From the NCBI GenBank assembly GCA_913777945.1, contig CAJYTY010000008.1, positions 558,001 to 622,000 on the forward strand: a DNA stretch of 64,000 nucleotides, given 5' to 3'. This DNA is from an uncultured Acinetobacter sp. (lineage in GTDB: Bacteria > Pseudomonadota > Gammaproteobacteria > Pseudomonadales > Moraxellaceae). Position numbers and translations under genes: made by a program. How positions within the stretch are numbered: the first letter of the stretch is position 1; each line of letters opens with the position of its first letter. Under the pieces are notes generated by a model, which saw only the letters and a list, made by a program, of their open reading frames with translations, was not told where the DNA came from and ran no database searches. Positions 1-9,334 of this stretch are shown in pieces.

Positions 1-139
1 CTGTCACGTTGTTGCCTGCAAAGTCGAAATTATCAGCCTGATCCAAAGTCACGTTCAACTTACCATATAGTGTAGGTGCAGCTTGAACAGTACTAAACCC
101 CAACGTTGAAACAGCAGCAACAAGAAGCAATTTTTTCAT
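1..139 (-). CDS. Outer-membrane porin, N-terminal fragment
   Basis: Only the first 46 codons are in the window; the gene runs off the left edge. The start ATG is at 139-137. The fragment begins MKKLLLVAAVSTLGFS, a signal peptide with a positively charged start, a hydrophobic core and a likely cleavage after VQA. The mature protein then opens APTLYGKLNV, the usual first beta-strand of Gram-negative general porins. The role is inferred to be a trimeric diffusion channel in the outer membrane. The specific porin type cannot be decided from this piece. Confidence 0.75.
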   Translation of the reverse strand, partial: MKKLLLVAAVSTLGFSTVQAAPTLYGKLNVTLDQADNFDFAGNNVT

Positions 140-340
140 TAAATATCTCCACGATTTTTTGTAACTGGCAGAAGATCCAATTCACTTTTATAAGTTTGCT
201 TCTGTACAAAAAGTTACATAAGCTCACCAACTTGCTAAGCAGTATCTGCAAACTTTGTTACAAAGGGGTGAAGACTAAGTGACAATTTAATGACGAGTTA
301 TGGAAAACTTATCTTTATTCTATATGCTTAAATTGACCAA

Positions 341-365
341 TAAAAAAGGAGCCGAAGCTCCTTTT
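341..365 (-). terminator. Rho-independent terminator of the HIT gene
   Basis: A 9-bp stem AAAAGGAGC / GCTCCTTTT closes a CGAA loop (TTCG on the minus strand). It lies 15 bp past the HIT stop codon, and read leftward the stem ends in a T-run. It would serve the minus-strand gene. Confidence 0.75.
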
Positions 366-379
366 AATTTCTATAACGA

Positions 380-793
380 CTAGAGTGCAGCTTTAATTTT
401 TTCTGCAAACCCAGCAATTTTCTCTTGATCACCCATTTGGGCTGCATGGCGGCCGAGTTCATGAATTGAACTTGGAATCAGATGAAAGTGTACGTGTGGA
501 ACCGTTTGACCTGCCGCCGCACCAGATAATTGCATTAATACAATGCCTTTGGCATCAAGTGCTTTCTCAATTGCCTGCGCAACTTTTTGCACAATTTGAA
601 TGGTGTAGGCTGCTGCATCAGCTGGTAAATCCAGCAGAGTTTCAGCAGGAGTTTTTGGTATCACAAGTGTATGACCATCGGCCTGAGGCATGATATCCAT
701 AAATGCAAGCACGTGATCATCTTCATACACTTTTATAGCCGGAAGTTCACCACGTAAAATACGCGCAAAAATGTTTTGGTCATCGTAAGCCAT
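380..793 (-). CDS. HIT family nucleotide-binding hydrolase
   Basis: This 137-residue protein is a histidine triad protein, probably a purine nucleoside phosphoramidase or dinucleotide hydrolase of the cytoplasm. The diagnostic HIT motif HVHFHLIP is seen near residues 100-107, with the central histidine as the expected nucleophile. Length is normal for the HinT/Fhit-like family. The N-terminal region (NIFARILRGELPA) also fits the family, where it lines the nucleotide pocket. It ends just before a TTCG-loop terminator and appears to be transcribed alone. The natural substrate cannot be read from sequence. Confidence 0.9.
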   Translation of the reverse strand: MAYDDQNIFARILRGELPAIKVYEDDHVLAFMDIMPQADGHTLVIPKTPAETLLDLPADAAAYTIQIVQKVAQAIEKALDAKGIVLMQLSGAAAGQTVPHVHFHLIPSSIHELGRHAAQMGDQEKIAGFAEKIKAAL

Positions 794-824
794 GTTTATT
801 CCTTATCAACATCAACAGCAGGGA

Positions 825-1094
825 TTATTTACAGTTCAATTCTTTCTGACGATCTTTGATCTGGTCAAGTCGTTGCTGCTCTTTGTCTGAAAACTTTGGC
901 TTGGTGGTAAAGCAGTTATCATTACCATATTTGGCTTTCGCTTCCGGATCTTTAAAGCAGAAGCCTTTTGCTGCATAAATGAGGTTGTAATCATCTTGCA
1001 GTTTTTTACACTCTTGTTCAGGTGTTGCAGCGAACACTGAGGCACCACTTAAGGTAATGAGTCCAGTAAAAAATGCAACAGCAAGCTTATTCAT
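825..1094 (-). CDS. Small secreted YARHG-type protein
   Basis: This 89-residue protein has a clear signal peptide (hydrophobic residues about 5-22, cleavage after VFA). The mature part of about 67 residues has four cysteines (in QECKK, FCF, DNCF and LNCK), so one or two disulfides in the periplasm are plausible. The segment YNLIYAAKGFCF resembles the YARHG domain, a short extracellular module of unknown function. It lies upstream of the HIT gene on the same strand with a 31-bp gap, so the two may be co-transcribed. No function is claimed. Confidence 0.7.
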   Translation of the reverse strand: MNKLAVAFFTGLITLSGASVFAATPEQECKKLQDDYNLIYAAKGFCFKDPEAKAKYGNDNCFTTKPKFSDKEQQRLDQIKDRQKELNCK

Positions 1095-1427
1095 GCGCTT
1101 TTCCTCTTGTATCGTCGACTTAATTGTAACGACCTATTTCCCAATATAAGGGGTTTCAAAAATAATTCAATGCTGAATAATTACTCAAGTGTAATTTCGC
1201 TTCATATTTCATCCATATCTTGTAAAAAAGCGCCGATACTTCCTGTAATACTTCATGAAGCGATAAAAATAGCTTAGTTTTTATGGTTTTAAACGAGTGG
1301 TTCAGTTTTTATTGTTATCAAAAGTGCATCTGGGTGATACCCTCAATTTCAGTTTAGTGCGTGATTTGAGTACGGCAATTAAGATCACCCCAGTGTAATG
1401 CAATCAAATTCTCAAAAGAGCAAAGAC
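1095..1427. other. Intergenic region between divergent genes
   Basis: About 330 bp separate the divergent YARHG and DUF4442 genes. It must hold both promoters. I see no extra ORF, RNA gene or strong hairpin. A second in-frame ATG at 1398 lies at its right end but has no ribosome-binding site. Confidence 0.5.
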
Positions 1428-1973
1428 ATGAGTCATTATATTTCAAGTTTAAAAGCAAAATTTTTAAAGCAGCCGCATCCACATGAAAATGATGTATTGG
1501 CGTTATTTAAATCACTCCGCCACATACCGGGTGGTTTAACGGTTTTATCTAAAGTAGTGAGTCGGGTCGCACCTTATTTTAAAACAGTTGATCCTGTGAT
1601 TGAGCATTTAGATACGCAAAGCTGTATCGCCCATATCAAGAAAAGAAGATCTTTAGAAAATCATATTGGTACAGTGCACGTGATTGCCATTTGTAATGGG
1701 CTTGAATTTGTAATGGGCGTATTGGCAGAAGCATCTGTTCCAAAACATTTACGTTGGTTACCCAAAGGAATGCAAGTCAGTTATTTGGCGAAGGCCGATT
1801 CAGATATCAAGCTGACCGCTTCGATTGCACAAGATTGGCATACGGGTGATTTTGAAATTAAGGTTCAGGCACACACAGCCGATGGCGTGTTGGTGGTCGA
1901 TGGTGTCATTACCCTTTGGGTGACAGAAAAGAATAAAAAAGGTAAAAGAACACTAGATGATTCTCTTACCTAA
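1428..1973 (+). CDS. DUF4442 hotdog-fold protein, thioesterase-like
   Basis: This is a 181-residue cytoplasmic protein of the DUF4442 type, a hotdog-fold group related to acyl-CoA thioesterases of the YiiD C-terminal kind. Typical features are the N-terminal helix with NPxxxx-like packing, the mid-region GTVHVIAICNGLEF with a central asparagine, and the strand DFEIKVQAHTADGVLV near the C-terminus. I place the start at 1428 because AAGAG sits 7 bp upstream; an in-frame ATG 30 bp earlier (1398) lacks a ribosome-binding site. Its substrate is unknown; a role in acyl-CoA or acyl-ACP handling is inference. Confidence 0.75.
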   Translation: MSHYISSLKAKFLKQPHPHENDVLALFKSLRHIPGGLTVLSKVVSRVAPYFKTVDPVIEHLDTQSCIAHIKKRRSLENHIGTVHVIAICNGLEFVMGVLAEASVPKHLRWLPKGMQVSYLAKADSDIKLTASIAQDWHTGDFEIKVQAHTADGVLVVDGVITLWVTEKNKKGKRTLDDSLT

Positions 1974-2027
1974 AAATGACTTGTATGAATAGCTTATAGT
2001 AAAAGCATGCGACTTTTAAAATTTTGG

Positions 2028-2900
2028 CTATTCAAGTGTGATTTTGCTCCAAGATTCATAAAACTTTACAGCCGCAGAAAAATCACTATTTTCGTCGGCT
2101 GTTGCGCTTGCGGCTTGAATCAGGCTTTGCGTTAATCCTATCACTGGTGCAGGAAGTTTTGCAGATTGCAGTAAATCTAATGCAATTCCAGTGTCTTTTG
2201 CTAAGAGCGGAAGTGCAAATGTGACCGGAAAGCTTCGATTTAACACACGCTGAGGCAACACGGTTTCAGTCACGCCACTTTTTCCGCTTGAGGCATTGAT
2301 GCAGTCTAGAGCTTCATTTAAATTAACGCCGTGGGCTTTAAGTGCAGTAAATCCTTCTGCCACTGACCACAGGTTAACAGCAAGCAACATGTTGTTGACG
2401 GCCTTCACGGCAAAGCCCGCACCAGATGTACCTACATGTTTGATCAATTTGCCAATCGCTTGCATCGCCGGATAGGCACGCTCAAAGGCAGCGGCATCAC
2501 CACCGACCATCACGGTAAGTGTTGCATTTTCGGCGCCAATAGTCTGACCGCTCACTGGTGCATCGAGATAATCTACATTTTGGGCTTTAAGTGTTTCAGA
2601 CAAGGTGCGCGCTGAGTCTGGCACGCCACTGGTACAATCTACCCAGATAGTGCCGGGTTTAAGTTGTAACGATTCAATCAGGTTTTCGACATCTGTACTG
2701 GTAGGTAAACATGAAAAAATAACATCGGCTTGTACAGCCTGTTCAAGTTCAACAGCCTGAGTACCATACTCATTGGCGTGTTGTTTGGCTTTTTCAAAGT
2801 TTCGATTCCATACATAGACCGTGTCAAAATGCTTCGGTAAATGCGACGCCATACGATATCCCATAGCGCCTAAACCGATAAATGCAACTGATTGAATCAT
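2028..2900 (-). CDS. NAD(P)-dependent oxidoreductase, 3-hydroxyisobutyrate dehydrogenase family
   Basis: This 290-residue beta-hydroxyacid dehydrogenase has the Rossmann motif GLGAMG at residues 9-14. The substrate-binding loop DAPVSGQ lies near residue 115, followed by VMVGGD. The catalytic lysine is in [12 protein letters not shown] near residue 165. Length and order match 3-hydroxyisobutyrate, tartronate semialdehyde or succinic-semialdehyde reductases, but no valine catabolism genes lie nearby. It is 4 bp downstream of the PhaC-like hydrolase on the same strand, so the two are probably translated from one transcript. Confidence 0.85.
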   Translation of the reverse strand: MIQSVAFIGLGAMGYRMASHLPKHFDTVYVWNRNFEKAKQHANEYGTQAVELEQAVQADVIFSCLPTSTDVENLIESLQLKPGTIWVDCTSGVPDSARTLSETLKAQNVDYLDAPVSGQTIGAENATLTVMVGGDAAAFERAYPAMQAIGKLIKHVGTSGAGFAVKAVNNMLLAVNLWSVAEGFTALKAHGVNLNEALDCINASSGKSGVTETVLPQRVLNRSFPVTFALPLLAKDTGIALDLLQSAKLPAPVIGLTQSLIQAASATADENSDFSAAVKFYESWSKITLE

Positions 2901-2904
2901 AGAT

Positions 2905-4011
2905 TTACTCTTTCTTTATTTGCGTTGAACGTTGTATTAACCAATCTTTAAACTGCGGCCAAAACTCTTCGGAACTGGCTTGGCTCGACATCAAACCCAG
3001 ATGTCCACCCGGAATAAGAGTAAACGTGACATCTGTACTGTTTGTCAATTTAATTAATGGTTTTACCGCGTCTGCTGTGACGAGCTGATCGGAACGACCT
3101 GCACCCACCAAAAGCGCGCAATCAATATTCTTTAGATCGACTATGGTATTTTTAAGCTGAATTTTGCCATCTTTTAATGGATTTTGTAGCCAAACATTAA
3201 ATAGCATGTCCTGATTGATTCCCCCCGGATAATCAATCATGTTATTTAAAAAGTGACTCAGTGTGGCATGCTCCTGAACCAGTTTTTTGCTTTCAAGATT
3301 TTTAAGTAACTGTACGTGACCATCAATCCAGCCTTTAGGATCTAAAATTTTAAATCCCAACGCATTTAACACGCCCGGCGTATGAATCAGTTTTTTGGGT
3401 AAACCTGCATAAATGCGACGCTCAAGAGACGGATTTTTTTGGATGGTGTTATGGACAAAACGATACAGCTTGCCAATTCTTCCCGAGGCATAACTATCGA
3501 TAGGGCTTCCCAGTACAATCAGGTTTTTTACATGCTTCGCATGATGCAAGGCACTATAGAGCATGACAAAAATCCCAGCCATACTCCAGCCATGCAACGA
3601 CACCTGATCACTTTTGGCATGTGTGCAAATCATCTTTAAATAACGCGGTAGGGCGTCATCGATAAACGATAAAAAATTCAGATGTCGATCACGATAGCTT
3701 AAACGGCCCCAGTCAATCAGGTAGATATCAAATCCGTTTTCTTGAAAGTAACGAATCAATGAGCGATACGGATAAAGATCGTAAATGGCCATGTTGATGG
3801 CAAGCGGTGCAACAAAAACCAGAGGTTCTTTATATCGTTTGGTGCTTGCTGCATAATAGCGGATGCGTGTTTGCCCAAACTCACCAATCACCTGATAAGG
3901 CGTAGTTTGAGAAATAACGAGAGATTCTTCCCTAAAGAGTCGAGCCGAAAGATGTTTAAGCTTGATCTGCTGGTTGTGAATAAGGGATTTGAGTGAATCC
4001 ATTCTTTGCAT
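2905..4011 (-). CDS. PhaC-like alpha/beta hydrolase
   Basis: This 368-residue protein resembles the alpha/beta-hydrolase core of polyhydroxyalkanoate synthase class III (PhaC). The nucleophile elbow is GWSMAG at residues 141-146, so the nucleophile is serine rather than the cysteine of true PHA synthases. The acid is probably the Asp of GRSDQLV (about 305), and the histidine is in PGGHLGLM (about 338). Together with the absence of phaA/phaB/phasin neighbours, this suggests an esterase or acyltransferase rather than a polymerase. A second ATG at codon 4 is an alternative start. The gene precedes the dehydrogenase by 4 bp. Confidence 0.75.
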   Translation of the reverse strand: MQRMDSLKSLIHNQQIKLKHLSARLFREESLVISQTTPYQVIGEFGQTRIRYYAASTKRYKEPLVFVAPLAINMAIYDLYPYRSLIRYFQENGFDIYLIDWGRLSYRDRHLNFLSFIDDALPRYLKMICTHAKSDQVSLHGWSMAGIFVMLYSALHHAKHVKNLIVLGSPIDSYASGRIGKLYRFVHNTIQKNPSLERRIYAGLPKKLIHTPGVLNALGFKILDPKGWIDGHVQLLKNLESKKLVQEHATLSHFLNNMIDYPGGINQDMLFNVWLQNPLKDGKIQLKNTIVDLKNIDCALLVGAGRSDQLVTADAVKPLIKLTNSTDVTFTLIPGGHLGLMSSQASSEEFWPQFKDWLIQRSTQIKKE

Positions 4012-4141
4012 TTTCCAAAATCCGAAAGGGTTTGGATGCAGTCTAAGCGATTAATTGATCTTTTACCTTGACCTTAAATACATGACACGCTCAAAATGTT
4101 GGCATTTTTATATGAGCGGTCTTAAGACTGAGAGCACAGCA

Positions 4142-5332
4142 ATGCATAGCCATGACGATGAATTAGAATATCAAGTAGACACATTATCCATTCGAACCGG
4201 TCATAACCGCAGCTTTGAAGGTGAACATGCCGAGCCGATTTATTTGACGTCATCTTTTGTTTATAAAAATGCAGCTGAAGCGGCATCAAAATTTTCAGGT
4301 GAAGTGTCGGGCAATATTTATTCTCGTTTTACCAATCCAACGGTGGCCATGTTTGAAAAGCGTCTAGCGGCAATGGATGGTGCAGAACGTGCGATTGCGA
4401 CTAGCTCGGGAATGGGCGCAATTTTGTCAGTTTGTATGGCATTTTTAAAAGCGGGCGATCATGTCATTTGTTCGCGTGCCGTTTTTGGTTCGATTGTGGC
4501 TTTGTTTGAAAAGTACATCGCAAAATTCGGTGTAGAGGTTACCTTTGTCGATTTAAACGACATGGATGCATGGAAAAATGCCTTGCGTCCTGAAACGAAA
4601 ATCTTATTTGCAGAGTCGCCATCGAATCCGTTAGCTGAAGTTGCTGATATTCCCGCATTGTCAGAAATTGCTCATTCACAAAATGCCATGCTGGTGATCG
4701 ATAACTGCTTTTGTACACCTGTATTGCAACAGCCCCTCAAATTAGGGGCAGATTTGGTGATCTACTCTGCAACCAAATACATCGATGGGCAAGGCCGTGC
4801 ATTAGGTGGTGCAGTCACAGGTAGCCATAAGTTGCTTGAGGAAGTCTTTGGCGTGGTACGTACATTAGGGCCATCGATGAGTCCTTTTAACGCATGGATT
4901 TTCCTTAAAGGGCTTGAAACACTGAAACTCAGAATGAGAGTGCATTGTGAAAATGCACAAAAAATCGCGGAATGGCTCAACCAACATGAGAAAGTGGAAA
5001 AAGTCTATTATGCGGGTTTACCAGAGCATATTGGTCATGAACGTGCAGCCAAGCAGCAAAAAGGTTTTGGTGGCATTGTTTCTTTTGTGGTGAAAGGTGG
5101 CCGTGAAGGTGCGTGGAAAGTAATCGATACCACTCGATTTATTTCAATTACAGGTAACTTTGGTGATGCCAAATCGACGATTACGCATCCTGCAACCACA
5201 ACCCATGGTAAATTATCGCCTGAAGCGAAACAGGCCGCCGGTATTCAAGAAGGTTTGATTCGTTTATCTGCGGGCTTGGAAGATGTATCTGATATCATCC
5301 GTGATATCGAACGCGGACTTGATCTGATCTAA
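4142..5332 (+). CDS. metZ: O-succinylhomoserine sulfhydrylase
   Basis: This PLP enzyme of the Cys/Met metabolism family has 396 residues. It converts O-succinylhomoserine and sulfide to homocysteine, the direct sulfhydrylation route of methionine synthesis. The PLP lysine is in [11 protein letters not shown]. The phosphate-binding segment TSSGMGAIL and the C-terminal IRLSAGLED are also present. I chose ATG 4142 (MHSHDD) over an upstream in-frame ATG at 4055, because the extra 29 residues are unlike the family. O-acetylhomoserine sulfhydrylase is an alternative. It runs divergently from the PhaC-like gene. Confidence 0.88.
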   Translation: MHSHDDELEYQVDTLSIRTGHNRSFEGEHAEPIYLTSSFVYKNAAEAASKFSGEVSGNIYSRFTNPTVAMFEKRLAAMDGAERAIATSSGMGAILSVCMAFLKAGDHVICSRAVFGSIVALFEKYIAKFGVEVTFVDLNDMDAWKNALRPETKILFAESPSNPLAEVADIPALSEIAHSQNAMLVIDNCFCTPVLQQPLKLGADLVIYSATKYIDGQGRALGGAVTGSHKLLEEVFGVVRTLGPSMSPFNAWIFLKGLETLKLRMRVHCENAQKIAEWLNQHEKVEKVYYAGLPEHIGHERAAKQQKGFGGIVSFVVKGGREGAWKVIDTTRFISITGNFGDAKSTITHPATTTHGKLSPEAKQAAGIQEGLIRLSAGLEDVSDIIRDIERGLDLI

Positions 5333-5376
5333 TTTATATAGAGTCAAACAAATTTACTGTTTTTGGAGGAATCCCG

Positions 5377-5706
5377 ATGAACATTAATATGCTTATGCAG
5401 CAAGCACAGCGCATGCAAAAAGATATGGAAGCCAATACCAAAAAGGCCAAAGAAGAGCTTGCAAAAACCGAAGTACAGGCAGAAGCGGGTGGTGGTTTAG
5501 TTAAAGTGACCATGACAGGCCGTTTTGTTGTCAAACGTATCGAGATTAGTCCGGATCTGCTACAAGATGAACCTGACATGATTGAAGACTTAATCGCTGC
5601 TGCAGTAAACGACGCGGTACGTCAAGCTGAAGCAGTTGCAGAAGAAAAAATGAAAGGTGCAAATGCAGGCATGGGCTTACCGCCTGGCCTATCTGGTTTA
5701 TTTTAA
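5377..5706 (+). CDS. YbaB/EbfC nucleoid-associated protein
   Basis: This 109-residue small DNA-binding dimer is of the YbaB/EbfC family and is inferred to bind the nucleoid. It opens with a Met/Gln-rich helix ([14 protein letters not shown]), then the conserved core with [13 protein letters not shown], and ends in a glycine/proline-rich tail. A strong GGAGGA site lies 7 bp before the ATG. It directly precedes recR with a 13-bp gap. This ybaB-recR pairing is widely conserved (often dnaX-ybaB-recR) and suggests a shared transcript; dnaX is not here. Confidence 0.92.
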   Translation: MNINMLMQQAQRMQKDMEANTKKAKEELAKTEVQAEAGGGLVKVTMTGRFVVKRIEISPDLLQDEPDMIEDLIAAAVNDAVRQAEAVAEEKMKGANAGMGLPPGLSGLF

Positions 5707-5719
5707 GGACCCATAAAGC

Positions 5720-6316
5720 GTGTTTAGCGATCGATTTGAACAACTTGTTCAAGCACTGCGAATTTTACCAAGTGTTGGGCCGAAATCGGCTCAGCGCATG
5801 GCTTTGCATCTGCTCATGAAAAATAGAGAAGGCGCGTTTGCGCTGTCTCATGCGCTACATGAAGCCTCAAGTCATATTCATGCCTGTCGTATTTGCAATT
5901 CACTGACTGAAAATGAGGTCTGTGATATTTGCTTATCTAATGAACGTGACGGGCAGGTACTCTGTGTGGTGGAATCACCCGCAGATGTCATGGCCATAGA
6001 GCAAAGCGGAAGCTTTCGCGGCAAATATCATGTATTGGGTGGGCATCTGTCGCCTCTAGATGGTATTGGGCCTGAAGAAATCGGTATTCCGCAACTGATT
6101 CACCGTTTGAGTCAGGGTGAAATTGAAGAAGTGATTCTAGCAACCAATGCAACGGTAGAAGGTCAGGCAACTGCGCACTATTTGCTCGAAGCCACCAAGC
6201 ATTTACCGATCCATATGACACGCATTGCACAAGGTGTACCTCAAGGCGGTGAGCTTGAATATGTCGATAGCCATACCCTGAGTCAGGCTGTGCATAATCG
6301 AATGCAAATGAAATAG
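5720..6316 (+). CDS. recR: Recombination mediator RecR
   Basis: This 198-residue protein of the RecFOR pathway helps load RecA on gapped DNA. It has an N-terminal helix-hairpin-helix (LPSVGPKSAQRMALHL), then a zinc finger with CRIC and CDIC near residues 57-72, then a Toprim domain (CVVESPADVMAIE). The start is GTG at 5720, preceded by AAGGA. Length is normal for the family. It follows ybaB closely. Confidence 0.95.
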   Translation: MFSDRFEQLVQALRILPSVGPKSAQRMALHLLMKNREGAFALSHALHEASSHIHACRICNSLTENEVCDICLSNERDGQVLCVVESPADVMAIEQSGSFRGKYHVLGGHLSPLDGIGPEEIGIPQLIHRLSQGEIEEVILATNATVEGQATAHYLLEATKHLPIHMTRIAQGVPQGGELEYVDSHTLSQAVHNRMQMK

Positions 6317-6534
6317 TCTTTTTGAATGATTTTTATCATTTGGTCTATTTGAACCTGCATATTTTAGAATGTGCAGGTCACTATAAAATGAAGAATGTGC
6401 TTATATAATAAGCGATTTTGTGGGTTTGTCTAAAAAATAAAATATTAGGAATAGTTTGTCTGGCAAAAGTTGCAATTGAAGTGGTATATATATGCCAGAA
6501 TATTAAATGCACCTTGTGGCTAAATCGGGAAAAA

Positions 6535-7677
6535 ATGTTTCAGTTTATCCAGCAGCAAGATCAACTTGCTGATGTTTTATCAATCATGAACCAATGTTCA
6601 GTGTATGGGCTGGATACAGAGTTCATCAAAGTGGATACGCTTTGGCCTAAATTAGGTGTTTTTCAAATCAATTTAAATGGTACTGTCTTTTTACTCGATG
6701 GGGCCACACTCGATTTAAGTGAATTTTGGAATAAGCTTTTTGCAGCAGAGCAAAACGTTTTTCACGCCTGCGGCGAAGATATCGATCTGATTTATCACTA
6801 TGCGCAGCGTAAATATCTAGACAATGTATTTGATACCCAAGTGGGATTGTCTTTTTTAGGCCATGGTTTGCAAGTGAGCTATCAGGCCGCGCTCAAACTC
6901 ATTTTAAATATTGATATCGAAAAAGATCAAACCCGATCTGACTGGCTCGCAAGACCACTTAGTGAAGAACAGCTCCAATACGCCGCCAATGACGTACTGT
7001 ATATTTTACAATTGTCTGATGAAATCAAAGCGCAATTACAGGCCAAACAATTGTGCGATTTCGTGATCGAAGATTGCCGGCATCTGACCAAAGAAATTGG
7101 AACCGAAACACCCCAGCATTTACTATATACCGATGTTGCGAATTATCGCCATTCTCGGCGTCAACTGATGCAGTTACAGCAACTCACTGTGTGGCGCGAA
7201 CAACTGATTAAGGCGATCAACCAGCCACGCAGTTTTATCTTAAAAAATGCGACCATGATTGATCTGGTCGAAAAAAATCCAAAAAATACCTTTCAGTTGT
7301 CGCAAGTTAAGGATATCCGTCCCAATATCGTGCGAGAGCATGGCAAAACTATTCTAGATTTACTTAAATTTTTACCTGAGCAGCACGAATGGCCACTACG
7401 TATGGCCAGACCAATCCGACATTCATCTCAAGAAATTACGAGTAAAATGAATCAATTGATTGACAATGTCGTGAATGAAACGCAGGTACCCAAAGAAGTC
7501 TTGCTGCGTAAGAAATGGTTAAATGCGTTGTATCAACATGTGGTGTTTCATCGCCACGAAGATGAATTACCCGAATACCTGCTTGGCTGGCGCTATCGCC
7601 TTTTGACCGAGCCTTTGATTGCGATTTTGCAACAAGATGAACAGTATCTATCGACGCAAATGAAGATAGAAATTTAA
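6535..7677 (+). CDS. rnd: Ribonuclease D
   Basis: This 380-residue 3'-5' exoribonuclease acts in tRNA 3' maturation. The DEDD catalytic residues are visible: LDTEF near residue 21, the Asp of CGEDIDL, and Y-x3-D in YAANDVLYIL. A C-terminal HRDC region follows, with TWREQLI-like helices and residues 290-370. ATG 6535 is chosen because CGGGA lies just upstream and the protein then starts at the nuclease domain; the reading frame is open for 39 more codons upstream, but these resemble non-coding sequence. It precedes ycgL by 90 bp. Confidence 0.92.
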   Translation: MFQFIQQQDQLADVLSIMNQCSVYGLDTEFIKVDTLWPKLGVFQINLNGTVFLLDGATLDLSEFWNKLFAAEQNVFHACGEDIDLIYHYAQRKYLDNVFDTQVGLSFLGHGLQVSYQAALKLILNIDIEKDQTRSDWLARPLSEEQLQYAANDVLYILQLSDEIKAQLQAKQLCDFVIEDCRHLTKEIGTETPQHLLYTDVANYRHSRRQLMQLQQLTVWREQLIKAINQPRSFILKNATMIDLVEKNPKNTFQLSQVKDIRPNIVREHGKTILDLLKFLPEQHEWPLRMARPIRHSSQEITSKMNQLIDNVVNETQVPKEVLLRKKWLNALYQHVVFHRHEDELPEYLLGWRYRLLTEPLIAILQQDEQYLSTQMKIEI

Positions 7678-7767
7678 AATGTGGTACGACTGGTGCGTTG
7701 AAAAACATTCATGTATCTGTTGATTTTTTTAATGTATGCTTTTTTAGAGTTTTGAGAGTTGTGATTT

Positions 7768-8073
7768 ATGCACTGTGATATTTACAGATCGAGTAAGAAA
7801 GATGAGATGTACGTTTATATAGCTCGTCCAGATTACCCAAATGATGATGTAGAAGGCAAAGATCCTTTAGAAATCTTACCTGAAACATTGCGTACGGCAT
7901 TTGGTCGTCCGACATTTGTCATGCATCTTGAGCTTTCTCAAACGCGCAAACTTGCACGTGTCAATGTTTTGCATGTCCTTGATTCACTTGAAACAAAAGG
8001 CTTTTTTATCCAAATGCCGCCAGAAGGGTTTATCAACTTATCTGATGAGCCAGAGGGATTACGTGGTGCTTGA
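7768..8073 (+). CDS. YcgL domain protein
   Basis: This 101-residue protein belongs to the YcgL family, a small conserved gammaproteobacterial protein of unknown biochemical role. Characteristic parts are the N-terminal [16 protein letters not shown], the middle [11 protein letters not shown], and the end FFIQMPPE. It sits between rnd and a membrane protein gene, and its last 11 bp overlap that gene in another frame. The rnd-ycgL order is also seen in other gammaproteobacteria, which supports the identification. Confidence 0.9.
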   Translation: MHCDIYRSSKKDEMYVYIARPDYPNDDVEGKDPLEILPETLRTAFGRPTFVMHLELSQTRKLARVNVLHVLDSLETKGFFIQMPPEGFINLSDEPEGLRGA

Positions 8074-8452
8074 ACAACTTGCAGGAATTTGGAGCGGCTT
8101 ACTTTCAGTGCTGGATTCAGTTCCTGAAGACAGCATTGCCATAACCGCTTATGTGGGCGGAACCCTAATTGTTTTGTGGTGCTGGTACAGTATCGCAAAA
8201 CGCTTACCGCGACTAATTGGTGGCGTAACGTGGATTGTACTGTTTGCCGTACTGGCCACGCCCACAATTTCTGAAGGAGTGAATGCCGGAATTGCACCTG
8301 CTATTTTTGGTGTGATTTTTGGTGTACTCACTAAAGAGCAACCGCTTATTTGGGCAAATTTGTCTTTAATTTTATTTGTAACAGGACTTGGGTTATTGAT
8401 TGGCTATTTATGGTCAAACTATAGCGCGAACAAGGACACATCCTCTGTTTAA
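8063..8452 (+). CDS. Small multi-pass membrane protein
   Basis: This is a 129-residue protein of unknown function with about three hydrophobic segments: residues about 22-38 ([15 protein letters not shown]), 47-80 and 95-115. I place the start at GTG 8063 because CAGAGGG lies 5 bp upstream; GTG 8066 is equally possible, and an in-frame ATG at 8045 has no good ribosome-binding site. It overlaps ycgL by 11 bp and ends 18 bp before the MoxR gene, suggesting coupled expression. A membrane partner for the MoxR/VWA pair is inference from position only. Confidence 0.65.
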   Translation: MVLEQLAGIWSGLLSVLDSVPEDSIAITAYVGGTLIVLWCWYSIAKRLPRLIGGVTWIVLFAVLATPTISEGVNAGIAPAIFGVIFGVLTKEQPLIWANLSLILFVTGLGLLIGYLWSNYSANKDTSSV

Positions 8453-8470
8453 TAAAAATAAAGGTAAAAC

Positions 8471-9322
8471 ATGACTGTCGACGCACAACAATTTACGGGT
8501 ACAGATCAGTATATTGCAACTGAAGGTCTTAAACTGGCAGTAAAAGCAGCGCGCGCTTTGCAAAAGCCGCTGTTGATTAAGGGCGAACCGGGCACTGGTA
8601 AAACCTTGCTGGCAGAAGAAGTCGCGCAAAGTTTAGGCATGAAGCTCATTACGTGGCACATCAAATCTACCACGAAGGCACAGCAAGGCCTCTACGAGTA
8701 TGATGCCGTTTCTCGCTTGCGTGACAGTCAGTTGGGCGATGATCGTGTTTATGATATAAAAAACTATATTAAACCGGGCAAATTATGGGAAGCTTTTCGT
8801 AGCGAGGAGCGATGTGTGTTGTTGATTGATGAAATTGACAAAGCCGACATCGAGTTTCCTAATGACCTACTACACGAACTGGATAAAATGTCTTTTTACG
8901 TGTACGAAACTGGTGAAACGATTAGTGCAATTCAACGTCCGATCGTGATTATTACCTCGAATAATGAAAAAGAACTACCCGATGCATTTTTGCGCCGCTG
9001 CTTCTTTCATTATATTGAATTTCCAGATGAAGCGACTATGCGCGAAATTATTGATGTGCATTTTCCGCAGATCTCAAATACCTTGGTCAATGAAGCACTT
9101 CAGATTTTCTTTAAACTCAGACAAGTGCCTAATTTAAAGAAGCCACCTTCTACCTCAGAACTGATCGACTGGCTCAGCTTGCTTATGGCCGATGATATGC
9201 CTGAAGATATCTTACGCAATCATGATCGTACCAAGGCCATACCTCCGTTATATGGCGCATTGATTAAAAATGAACAGGATGTACAGTTACTCGAACGACT
9301 AGCATTTATGACACGTCGTTAA
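8471..9322 (+). CDS. MoxR-family AAA+ ATPase
   Basis: This 283-residue AAA+ ATPase has Walker A GEPGTGKT at residues 38-45 and Walker B LLIDEIDKAD near residue 118. Sensor 1 (ITSNNEKELPDAF) and the arginine-finger RR follow. MoxR-type ATPases usually act as chaperones or metal-insertion motors together with a VWA protein, and the next gene (12 bp on) encodes one. The target complex is not evident from the neighbourhood. An AAGG site precedes the ATG. Confidence 0.9.
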   Translation: MTVDAQQFTGTDQYIATEGLKLAVKAARALQKPLLIKGEPGTGKTLLAEEVAQSLGMKLITWHIKSTTKAQQGLYEYDAVSRLRDSQLGDDRVYDIKNYIKPGKLWEAFRSEERCVLLIDEIDKADIEFPNDLLHELDKMSFYVYETGETISAIQRPIVIITSNNEKELPDAFLRRCFFHYIEFPDEATMREIIDVHFPQISNTLVNEALQIFFKLRQVPNLKKPPSTSELIDWLSLLMADDMPEDILRNHDRTKAIPPLYGALIKNEQDVQLLERLAFMTRR

Positions 9323-9334
9323 GGATGGTGCGCC

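Noticed and set aside
6418..6534. N-terminal extension of RNase D
   Set aside because: The extra 39 residues do not resemble the family, and ATG 6535 has a good ribosome-binding site.
7901..8062. Upstream extension of the small membrane protein frame
   Set aside because: It runs inside ycgL, which is conserved in another frame; starts before 8045 have no ribosome-binding site.
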